Shown here one piece after another: positions 1 to 10,300 of a stretch of 64,000 nucleotides of DNA; position 1 is the stretch's first letter, and each line of letters begins with the position of its first letter. The DNA comes from Dromaius novaehollandiae. Taxonomy: Eukaryota > Chordata > Aves > Casuariiformes > Dromaiidae. The stretch is taken from NCBI RefSeq assembly GCF_036370855.1, contig NC_088102.1, forward strand, positions 19,387,001 through 19,451,000, in the 5' to 3' direction. The position numbers and the translations under genes are program-made. A model generated the notes under the pieces. The model was not told the DNA's origin. It saw only the letters and a list, made by a program, of their open reading frames with translations, and did not search any database.

Positions 1-1637
1 GAGGATACATATCTTTATAGCAGGCTCTGAAGGATGGGATGGTGTAAGCTTATGCATATTATATTAACAGAGAGGATGGATAATGGGAAAGAATAGGAAC
101 TGAAATATAAAATCAGGTAACTTCAATGTAAACTTTTAAATCCTAGTCATTAATGAGGAAAGGACCTGTGCCAGAATTTCCATTCTAAATCTATTCTCAT
201 CACCACTGCCAGAATTACTGATAAGATGTCATGAGTTAAAATAGAAAGGCAAGAGAGGATATCTTTCAACCTAGCACTTCCCCTCTGAAAACTCTGTTGT
301 TAAAATAGGTGGCACCATGTGCTAGTCATGATCATTCTGAGATTATAAAACATACAGGGAAAAATAGCTTTTTCATCAAGATTTTCAAGTCACAACTTTT
401 AAATAGATCATCGTTTTCTGTGTTGATAAACACAAGAAGTTAACACAGAGATGACACTATACCAAAAAGTGGTAGAAGTTTTGTGGTACCCCTATGGAGG
501 TACTAGTTTTTTTTGTAATCATATCTACCTCTCCATGTTCCTGGCTTTTGCCTATATTATAAAAGGTTTTTAAACTTTAAAGATATCCTCTTTGCAGACA
601 CTTCCTAGCAACTAAGCACAGGTCCACTTTCTGCTTGTCACAGAAAAGGGAAAGGACAATTAGATGGCTTGTCACCATATTTCGAGTCTAAAGAAATAGG
701 ACCTTCAGCAAAAATAAGCTGAGGCTGACCACAGGAAATCTCAGGTAGGCAGCTGGGTAATTCAGGCAAGACTGGCTTTAGGCATAAGTACAGAAAGCAG
801 TCTCTTAGGCCAGAGACTTGTGGGGGCAACACGGTGGTTTCCCGAAGAACCATCCATCCAGACAGCTCCCTTAAGAACAGCTGACTCTGGTCCTACTGCT
901 TATGCCTTGGGCTCAGTATGCATTTGCCTTTATTCCTGCTTCCATGCTGCCAAAGGGAAAGGCCATGCAGGTAGAGGTCTTCTCCTCAGCAGTGAAAAGT
1001 GGGAAGCTGGCAATAGAGGTTCGTATTTCCTCTTGCCTTCCTTTTTCTCTGGATTATAATGGTACCTTAGTTTGAGCAAGAGGAGTTGCATCAGTGCAGT
1101 GTCAGTCTTCTTGATTTCCAAAGAGTCTCTTAAGAATGTCAGACACAGTTCACTTTTTTCCCCTAATAGAACAATTTTCCACTGGAAAATGTTTTCTTGT
1201 CAAAGCAAATAATATTGTCAACAATTTGACAGAAAATTACTGAAATTTTAAAAGGTCAGAGTTTTGGGGTGTTGTAATATTAATGGAAATGATATAGTAC
1301 AGATGAAATTTTTAAATATTACAAAGTTAAGGTTTGTAAGGTTGAAAAACCTTTTTGGAATATCAGGTTCTTTGAAGAATCCTGAGATGTCAGTATTTTT
1401 CTGGATTAGAAATGAAACCCAATTCCAGAATCTTGAAATTTCCTATGGGACAGAAATGCTAGATTTTGGCCTGTTCCAGTATCTGGCTTGTAGCAAATGT
1501 CATATTTACATTTCGAACTTCCCTACACCATACATGGATAGTTGCACTTTTTTACTGATATCTTCTTCTATAAAGTCTTGTTTTCAGAATTCAGGCAAGA
1601 AACTGAGCTAAAATCAGATTTCATGGCCTTTCCACAG
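1..1637 (+). other. CATSPERB intron or upstream part, no exon recognised
   Basis: This stretch precedes the first recognised CATSPERB exon and is presumably intronic. I looked for further exons and found no open stretch with matching splice sites and recognisable family sequence. Confidence 0.6.
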
Positions 1638-1748
1638 GATTCTGGATTCTACAAGAAGTGTGCTAACAAGTCATCTAGAGCTGAATGCAACTGTACCTTG
1701 GCTGAGAAAATGTCTTCACTTGCAGCTTTCTCAGACTGTACAGAGAAG
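1638..1748 (+). CDS. CATSPERB: CATSPERB exon A (fifth from last coding exon)
   Basis: The exon is 111 bp, phase 0 at both ends, with acceptor ttccacag and donor gtaagaaa. It encodes 37 residues beginning DSGFYKKC and ending SDCTEK. Four cysteines and two N-glycosylation sequons (NKSS, NCT) fit an extracellular, disulfide-bonded segment. The spacing CNCT...SDC is a shared mark of CatSper auxiliary subunits. Confidence 0.85.
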
Positions 1749-4700
1749 GTAAGAAATAAAATGGAAATACAGAAATTATTTTTCTTTAAGCTAAATTCTG
1801 GGACATGGCCAGATGCCCAAACAGTATTTGAGTAAAAATTGCTCAGAGAAAAATATGCTACAGTTGGACTGTAAAGGAGACATTCCAAATCACCATTACA
1901 AGGCTTGAAGGCTTAATAAATGTCTAAAAGAACCAGAACAATTTTTCCTTTGAATGTAGCCATTTAACAACAAATGACTTACATTTCAGGTTCTAAGAAT
2001 GAGGTATCCAGTTACAAAGCTTCCAATCCATTTCAACCTTAAGCATTCGAATTCTATTAAAAATCTGTCATTTCCTTATTTTGTCACAATTACCGAAGTC
2101 AACCAAAGGACAAACTGGGAAGTCAAAGGTAAGGAAAATTTTCAAATTGAAATTATAGAACAATTCTGACCCCAATGAATCCATGGCAAAACTCAGTGAT
2201 TTCAGTGAAACTAGGAATATAATCATGATCCTTAAATATCATTCAGATGTTCAGGGCAAGAATCCTGATTTCATATGCATCTGCTTTGTGCTAGGCTCAA
2301 GGAGTCCTGGTCTCTACTAGATGCTGCTATAATCTCAGTGTAAAATAATTGCAATCTTAGAAAATATTATCCACGCTAGGAACCAGAACATCATAAAAAA
2401 AAATACCACCGTACTGACACTTAATGTTTCTAAAATAATTAATGTACTGAGTGAATAAAGGGAAAAAACTATTATTTATTTAGGGGCATATATTTTAATA
2501 GAATACCTAGAAGCTGTTAGGAGTCACCTAAACTGGTAGCCCAGTAGAGGCAAGGTAGCTGCACCCCATATCCCCAGGTCTAGCCAGTAGCAAGGCTGAG
2601 CATGTATTCCCTATAGGCACACACGCACACTTACACACACACACTGTATAAATATTTTATATATATTTATATATACGTCCATGGCAGGTCACACAGATCT
2701 ACAGACAGAAAACACATAGCACTTAGGCAAACATGAAGAGCATGAATGGCATGATCTTGCCTCCCACCTCTAGCTCTCTAGAGCAGGGAATATAGGTGGG
2801 AATCAAGTTATATAGAGCCTCACAAGTGTAGAGATTAGTCCTAGAACAGGGGCGTGGTAAAGCAGAGATTCCAAAATAAGTGATGGGTACGAGCAGAATG
2901 GCAGGTGAGGACATAACCTAAGCACAAGTCATTTGGCTGTGCTGAAGGGAATCCGGAAAGACGCGGTGAATTTAGAAAGGGGGAGCTTGCATGAGTGAAG
3001 GAGGGAAATGACCACAATAGGATCCGTGGTTTCCTAGGTGAGAAGGTCACAAGGGATTTAGTGCTGGTCCATGTGATATATGAAAGGTAACAGGAAAGTA
3101 TAAATTATAATCCCAGTGCGTTGGGATTATGAGAAGTGAGAGGCATAGAGAAAAGCAGGAAGAGATCAAGGCAGCAGCTTTACAGACTGGAATTAGTCCT
3201 GTTTCCCTTTATCTCTAGTTGCCCTAGAATTCTCTCAGGCCTCTAAAGCACTCAGAGATCCTTAGGTGATCAGGGCTCTAGGATAGCAGTGTTTCCAGGT
3301 TCAGCAGGCCCCAACAAATGCCTATTTGCAACAGGCAATTCTACTGGCCCCGCACATGTGCATTAATCTGAAAGACTGTGGTAAGACATATTTGAAATGC
3401 TAGAGAATGTCTTGAAATCAGTAAGCCTCAAACACCTATTGAGGCTAATAAAAATCAGAAGCCCCCCAAAGTCTAATTTGCAACAAATGGAAGTACAGAG
3501 AAAATCAGGCCCACAGATTTTCCATGTGCTGCTGCAAGAATGTGAAGAATGTGTCCAGCACCCCCTGCTGCTGTTTATACATTACATTTGTCAAATGAGA
3601 GAGGGTTTAGTTTGTTTATCCAGCTCACCTTCCAATCCTGGACTCCCTACAGCATGACCCCACACAGCTTTCTTGGCATCCTGAGCCAGCTTCTGACCCA
3701 AAGATACACCCATGGCTACTAAAAGGTCTCAATCAGTATGGGCAGGACCTACAGTTGCCTGCAAGGAATTTGGACTTGTTTTGTAGCAGGTCTCAGTCTG
3801 TCCAGCACTCATGATGCTAGACCAGATTTGAGTTGGACCTCATGAATGATGATTGAGGTATGGACCTTGCCTGGTATATTGGATCTTGTGAAGATTTACT
3901 TTATATATTTGGACAATCTTTCACTATCAGCAGCTAGCTCTACTGCTATCTTTCAGCGGGCATACAGCTCACCCTACATCAGCTACAAAATACACACCTT
4001 TACAGTTCCAAGCTCTCCCGTACAGACACCTCATTTTATTCTTTATGAAACAATATGTTTTTTAATCTTGTGGGCATAAAAGACATTCATAGAAATGGAA
4101 CCTCATAGAACTTTATTTTAGGAGGGTAAAAAATTATCCCTATTAATCTTTCCTTGATAACGCTCAAGAAACTCAAGGATAAGCAAGTGATCACCACTGT
4201 ATTAGAGACAGGATTCCAAGCAACCCCAAACACCTCTGGCAGTGGTGAATGTGTTCTGTCACCTAATGGGAGAGGGTGCTCAGTGCCTCATGGAAAGCAG
4301 TTAGAAAAAAAGGACTAAACTAATTCTCTTTCCCTCTCTGTCTGTGAGAGCCAAAACCTCTATTGAGTGTATTTGATACATCTGGGGAATGGAAAAAATT
4401 GGAAATACTCTGGAAATTTTTTTTTATTTTTTATTTTACAGGTATCAATGAAACATCAGGCATATTAAAAATAAGATTCTATTTAACAAAAAAGCTCCAC
4501 ACTACTGTGTATAGTCCAGATTCTCTGATCTTAAACTTACATGTAAGTTTTATCATTTCAAATTAAAATAAATATTATGAACAGAAACGGGTAGAAGCTA
4601 CAGTTCTAGAACTGAACACCATATAACTTTGAGGAAGTTTTGGTATGAATTGAAACATCTGTTCTTTGTAAAACACATATCCAATCACACATCTATAATT

Positions 4701-6920
4701 TCAGCCTATTTCTCGATGGGGTAAATCGGAGTTTTTATTTTGTGCACATGCTTCATGTAATCTTTAAAGGTACTGGTCCCAGGGATAATGAAGATAACTT
4801 TTGATGAGTTTTCCATTTAGAAAACTTTTGAATTTGTTGTTTTATACATCTTATTAAAAATCTTGCCTTTTCTAACTAACCAATCTATTCTATATACACT
4901 GTCACCTAGATGTTCTCCCTTAGAAATGTGGCTGTGTATGACTATATCTGACATTTTGATTTTGGAAGGATAAGTATACCTTATCTGAACGCATTGATCA
5001 GTACTAGTTATTTCGAAACACTTAAAACCCTGTCAGGAAACTGTCTTTTCCTAATGCGCTGCCTTATGGGAATTGTAGTCTGGTCCTTCATTATCTGTTT
5101 GAGCCAGGGTAGAGGGAGAACTGCATCCAGGGCAAGGTAATGCAGACCTGCTACCCAAACTAGGAAAACGCACTTTTCTTTTGATGTGGCTCAGAAAGAA
5201 ACCTTTCTTATCAATTGAGAAGAAACCAAATACGTAGAGAAAATATTGATCTACCTTTTGGTTTTCTTGATAGCCTTTGTCAGACCTTCTGGGAGCAAAG
5301 AATGAAAAAATAGCCACTACTGCACAAAATTGTTAGTCAGCTGGTGGACCCTATTTAAATCTTGCTTGATTGCTTTTAAGAACGGCGTGGTTATGTTCCT
5401 TCATAGCTTTACTTTTGCTTGATTTTATCTTCAAAATTGGGGCACCAATTGAAAACTATGTCAAAATGTTTCTGCTCAGCAAAGCAAACATTTTCTTTAA
5501 ACACGTTTTTTTCTGGAAACAAAAAGCCATCAATGATGATGATGATTTCTTTTAATAGGGATCTGAGCTTTTCCATTTCAAGGTATCAACTGTTCCTGGA
5601 GTTTCCCACTGTAACTTATCTGATGAATTTCAGGTACCATAAATAGACTATAATGATTTAATATTTAATAATTTAACATTTAATAATAACAATCATGGTA
5701 TTTCATGTGAAAAGCAAATGAATTATATCAAAAGCTTCACTTGCGCAAGTCCAGCTTGAACTCTTTTGTTGAACAGGGTCCTGATCACATATTTGGCCAT
5801 TTGCAGAATCAGTTTTTCTCAAATATTGTATTATAGTTTTCTAAATGTGGTAGGCTGAATCCTTTTTGCTCAAATTCAAACTCAATCTTAGACTGAGCCT
5901 GCCAGTCATACAGAGATCTGGACCCACTGCAGCTCTGGCCTCATCCCAGTTATCAGCAGGGGCACTGAATGTTAACTTCCAGTCCGTCTCCAGCTCTTTG
6001 CCTACCTGCAAAGAAGTTACTAGTAAAAGGTATTGCTGGCCTGTGACCCTTGTGACCCTGCAGAGATTCACATGCCTAGGCTCTTCATCAGCGCCTATAA
6101 TTCATTAAGATGCTCTTTATTGATAAAATAGAACACAGAATGTATAGTACTTTCTAGCCAGAAAGTTCTTTAAAAAGGTTATTATCATTATCTTTCTTTT
6201 TCAATTGGAAAATGATAACACACAAAGATCCAAACTGGGGTTTAGGGCTTCATGCTTCTACACGTTATTAAAAAAATAGAGGTAGATATAGCCTTTAGCC
6301 CAAAATACCTGCAGTCAAGGAAAACACATAAAAGGCAGAATAAGGTTGAAATATATATAATTCTAGATCAACTTTTTATTTACAAAATATAGCTTTTATG
6401 TTGCCATAACACAATTGATACGTACTACATAAAAATATCTTTCTTGATATTCCATCACTGAAATTGCCTTCCTGTGGTGACCATCCACCTTCTACCTCGC
6501 AATCTAGCCATTATTAAAGCAATGACAAAATTTCTGCTGAGCTCAGACTGTTTGCTCCAAGAGAAAAAGACCATTTTCTTCTACCTCTGTACTGAGAACA
6601 ATTTATTTGTATTAGAAATAATAAATTGGAAGAATTACAACTTTGTTATAGAATTTTAGTAATAAAACTGAATAAACAATAACAGATATTTTAAACCTTT
6701 TCTGTTTCAGATTTATGTTGATGATGCTCCACTGGCCTTTCCAGGACAATATCTTATTAGTGCATTAACAGCTTTATTAATAGGGAGCATTATCTTTGTG
6801 GCATTTCTTATACAACTATATGATATAAATGTATGGGATGAAGCAAAACATAAATTTGGACGATTCAATAAAGTATCACCATCACAGAATTCAAATACTG
6901 CAACTGCTACTTCTGCCTAG
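1638..6920 (+). CDS. CATSPERB: CATSPERB, 3' part of gene (last five coding exons)
   Basis: CatSper beta is an auxiliary subunit of the sperm flagellar CatSper calcium channel: a large extracellular region anchored by a membrane helix near the C terminus. Five exons (1638-1748, 1990-2128, 4442-4542, 5559-5633, 6711-6920) have AG/GT borders and compatible phases (0, 0, 1, 0, 0 at entry). They join into about 211 residues ending at TAG 6918-6920. Visible family marks are the cysteine-rich CNCT...SDC segment in the first exon, TEVNQRTNW in the second, GSELFHF and CNLSDEF in the fourth, and IYVDDAP followed by a hydrophobic helix in the last. No stop or frameshift breaks the reading frame. The gene continues upstream of the window. 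The next gene in the same orientation is PPP4R3A, as at human 14q32. Identity rests on remembered family sequence and on synteny; no search was run. Confidence 0.88.
1749..1989 (+). other. CATSPERB intron (241 bp)
   Basis: Short GT-AG intron between the first two recognised exons. Nothing else is seen in it. Confidence 0.8.
1990..2128 (+). CDS. CATSPERB: CATSPERB exon B
   Basis: The exon is 139 bp: it enters in phase 0 and leaves one base of a split codon. Acceptor is acatttcag, donor gtaaggaa. It encodes 46 full codons from VLRMRYPVTK to NQRTNWEVK. The TEVN-R-NW block is the part I recognise from CatSper beta. The sequon NLS is consistent with an extracellular location. Confidence 0.87.
2129..4441 (+). 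other. CATSPERB intron (2.3 kb)
   Basis: AT-rich intron with a broken CA/TA microsatellite near 2619-2675 (CA runs then alternating AT). No gene is supported. Open frames here, such as 3397-3657, lack recognisable protein character and splice context. Confidence 0.75.
4442..4542 (+). CDS. CATSPERB: CATSPERB exon C
   Basis: The exon is 101 bp. It completes the split glycine codon (g|gt) from the previous exon and ends in phase 0. Acceptor is ttttattttacag, donor gtaagttt. It encodes GINETSGILK through SPDSLILNLH. Divergence in this segment is high, as expected for a fast-evolving sperm protein. It is placed by phase, splice sites and the fit of YL-K-L...VY-P..L-L to the family. Confidence 0.8.
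4543..5558 (+). other. CATSPERB intron (1.0 kb)
   Basis: AT-rich intron. A short GAT trinucleotide run (5534-5546) lies just before the next acceptor. No other feature is seen. Confidence 0.75.
5559..5633 (+). CDS. CATSPERB: CATSPERB exon D (75 bp)
   Basis: Small exon in phase 0 at both ends, with acceptor tcttttaatag and donor gtaccat. It encodes 25 residues starting GSELFHFKVS and ending CNLSDEFQ. The next exon opens with IYVDDAP, giving the EFQ-IYVD join expected for CatSper beta. The donor (gtacca) is weaker than the others in this gene. Confidence 0.86.
5634..6710 (+). other. CATSPERB intron (1.1 kb)
   Basis: Last intron of CATSPERB. It is AT-rich and ends in the polypyrimidine tract cttttctgtttcag. 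Nothing else is recognised. Confidence 0.75.
6711..6920 (+). CDS. CATSPERB: CATSPERB terminal coding exon with membrane helix
   Basis: The exon encodes 69 residues plus TAG. It opens IYVDDAPLAFPG, then has a membrane helix of about 22 residues (YLISALTALLIG to AFLIQLY). A short tail of about 32 residues follows, basic at first and Ser/Thr/Asn-rich at the end, taken as cytoplasmic. This single C-terminal helix is the membrane anchor of CatSper beta. The upstream border is a strong tttctgtttcag acceptor. Confidence 0.9.
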   Translation: MYVDDAPLAFPGQYLISALTALLIGSIIFVAFLIQLYDINVWDEAKHKFGRFNKVSPSQNSNTATATSA

Positions 6921-7365
6921 GTGAAGGAGCAGTGTTTTTGAATTAGGTACAGGAAGATACCCAAGAGGAAAAGATTTCTTTCACTGCATGTTTATTGAAT
7001 CTGTTACAGATGTTTCATGTTATTTTAAAAGTAGCTTCTGATTTGATAATGATATATTACTAACTTTCTGAGATTTATATTTTACATATATAACTTCTTG
7101 ATTAGAATTTATCATTTCTAAAGTTTTTTTGAAATCTCCAGAAAATGTATGTTCGTAAGATCTTTTGTTATGAAGATTTCAGAAAACATAAAGAATTATT
7201 TTCTCACCTTACTATCTGTAGTCAGTACTAAACATAAGTAAACAGCTAGAACCGAGGTATACTGCTTTTCTTATAGATTCTGTCATGAGTATTTTCTCAG
7301 ACAACTTCCAATACCCATGAAAACTGTAAAACTGCATAAATAAAGCCTTCATGATAATTAATTTA
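6921..7365 (+). other. CATSPERB 3' UTR, approximate end
   Basis: AT-rich sequence between the CATSPERB stop codon and the first canonical AATAAA (7339-7344). The cleavage point some 20 bases after the signal is an estimate. Confidence 0.55.
7339..7344 (+). terminator. CATSPERB polyadenylation signal, candidate
   Basis: Canonical AATAAA about 420 bases after the CATSPERB stop codon, in sense orientation. Confidence 0.5.
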
Positions 7366-10300
7366 GACAATTATAAGTGAATATTTAATAACTGTTAAGT
7401 AGTTTCTATAAAGTAGTGCTGAGCTGCAGTGATGATTAATGACATCATGTGTACTTCCAATTACACTGGCCACATCCATTCTGGTTTTGGTAGCAATATC
7501 CATGTGTGCATTTAAATTCCAAGTCCTATTGGCATGCATCAGTGACAGCCACATTGTAGAGGTCTTAGGGCCCTCTGGCATGTATCACTGTTCACACTAC
7601 ACTTCAACAGTAGCTCACTGGGGTGTGAAAGTTGCCATATACCCTTTGTACCTCACCACTACAGACCTTGCTAGCGCACACACCATTCCCAACCTTCTTC
7701 CTCCTGCACATCTGCTGATAATCCTCACATGCCACTGATGCCTTTGCTGGTTAGTCACAGAAGATCTCTCACTAGAAGATCTGCTTTGAGGCCATCCATA
7801 TTCCCTACAAGGGAGCGTGCTAGTAGACGAGTACATTGTTAATCCTTATCATCAGGGAAATTGTAGCTAACCCACATGGCAGGCTGCCTAATGCCTTTTT
7901 TCATGATTAGGGATGGGCTATGGCCAGGCCCAGTAAACCCTGCATCATCTGGTTTCCTGTCTATGAAGCTTGTTTGGGCAGAGGCCCAAGACCATATCAA
8001 CAAGAAATATCACTTGCCTATTCTGCAACTTCTCAACAAGAACAGAGGCTGCTTCATGGATACCATGACCCGGGTACACTGAATATACGATGCATATACA
8101 GTTGAAAGTCCACTTTCCTTGAATGGCGATAGCCAGCTGAAACTCTGCGTGGGCTTTATGACAGAACTGGATGAGCTCTCAGAAGAGCAAGTACAATCTA
8201 GCACCCTTTTGAGGATACTAGAGAGAAATATTCATAGCAGCAGAGTACCCACTTATGCTGTAATTGATAGTATATATCCACAGCAGAATGAACCATGTGT
8301 CTCTCCCCTGTGAAGCACAGGCCACACAGGAGTTCAGTCAGGTGTTGAAACCTTTCTGGTGACTGCAAGATGGCATACCCTAATGGCTAGGCTGGACTTC
8401 AGCATCCATGTCACCTTGCAGCAGAGTGTTCCATCACTTCCTTCAATGAGGTACAAAGAAAGACCTACTTTTGTTTGCTTTGACCATGCCACCCACTAGC
8501 TGGACCTCTTGCTCCTCAGTTCTTATATTGGAAAAGACAGTAAACAACTAACTCTTGCTGACTTTCTTCATGCCATTCAGGATGTGGCCATCTATTGTAT
8601 GGAAGCAATTTCCTGTTTTTTAATCATCCTAATTGCCTTTTTCTGAATCTCTTCCACTTTTACTCTGTTCTTCGTCTTCTTGAACTGAAGAAATACTGCT
8701 TCTCAGTGCTGTGAAATATGACCTGTGCCATCTCTGTGACTACAGTTTTAAGTTGCTCTTAGGAATTTTTTCTTTTTTCAGAACTGTGATTCTGTGCAGG
8801 CTTCCTGCAAATATTCACCAATATCTGAGTTTTGTCTTGTGTAAATGACCTCTGAGTACCCTTGGTGGTGGCAGAAGGTGAGCCAAAAGGGTTGTCTCAT
8901 AGACAGAGATGGCTTTTTGTAATGGGATGCCAAAAGTAGAGCACTGGGTGGAGGGCTGGAATGAGGCGCCTGGCAAGAGCTAGTCTAGAGGGCTATAAGC
9001 AAATGCAGAGGAATCACATCTGGCATCCACCACAAGGAGGGGTGACAGTCAAGAGAGCAGTAGCTTCTCACCATTGCTTGATTTTCCTTAGAACGGGAGC
9101 CATCGTCATGAGCCAGAATGGAGCCGGCTTACAGACAGTATGGAAAATCAGGGTGCCAGGGTGGAACATACAGTCAGGAGAATTTCAGTGTGACTATTTA
9201 GGCATGCCCATTCCAAAATGGTTTGGCATGGTATTTCTAGGTACAAAGTGATGATAGGAGAAAAAGCTCTCGATTTTGCATTTTGTCTGCTTTAGCTTCA
9301 CTTTTGGCTAGAGAAGAGATGCCACAGGCAGGCATTGCCCTCCCTAAACACCTAGCCTATGTTACTGCAGAGCTCACCCACAGATTATAGAGCCTGGATG
9401 TCAAGTTCTCACCTCTGCTTAGAACTGTATGTGCGAAATGTAAGATACCAGAGCAGACTTAGATAATCAGCAAAGTCATCTCTTGAGCAGCTGGATATTC
9501 CTGCTGTTCACATTACCTAGTCACAACTTGTACCACAGTTGTTCCTGCTCTGTGCAAATCTTGAATTACTTGCATTTTTAAGGCCACCATTGTCACGAAC
9601 ACTAAAGTGACTCATAACTTTTAAAACAGAAAAAATATGCCCACGTTTGTGTTGCTGTCAGTACAATGGTTAATTCTAAAACATTTTCTTCAGAAAGCTC
9701 ATCTAAATTTCTTCTTTTTTTTTTCCAGAACATTTTTTTAAGGTTTCTGGTATTTTACTACTTTTGCTTACAAAAGTATTGTTAGGTTCACCAACTTTCA
9801 CCCAGGGACTTGAGCATTTCTACTTTAAACTTTTACTGGGACTCAACACAGAAGTTCCTACAAATTTTCTCAGATCCAGTACAGTCCCAATTGACTTTTC
9901 CAATAGGTATCAACCTACTAACAGTTTGTGTATATGGGGGCGGGGGGAGGGAAGAGTGAGTGTTTATCTGTCTGCATCTGTGTGCCTCTGTCTTGCTCTG
10001 ACTCTGACAATGTCCCTTCTCCTCCCTTTTTGGTCTCTCCTCCTTTTGGTCCAAATCTGCCTGTACATTTCATATTAACACAAAATGGAAACAGCTTTTA
10101 CAGTTCCCACTCTCATCCCAGGATGAGCCTGAGGTAATAAGGGAGTTATTGTAAATAAGAGACTATGGTCTCAGTTACTAATTTTTGTTTTTTTAGGTAA
10201 TGAGGTAGATACATATTAGGAAATAGGTGACAGCATTTTCCCTGCTTGATATCTGGTGGACTTTCAGAGCTTTTAGAAATGAGATTATGATCTGGGTCTC

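Noticed and set aside
1264..1611. 115-codon frame upstream of the first recognised CATSPERB exon
   Set aside because: No matching splice sites and no recognisable CatSper beta sequence. It is AT-rich intronic character.
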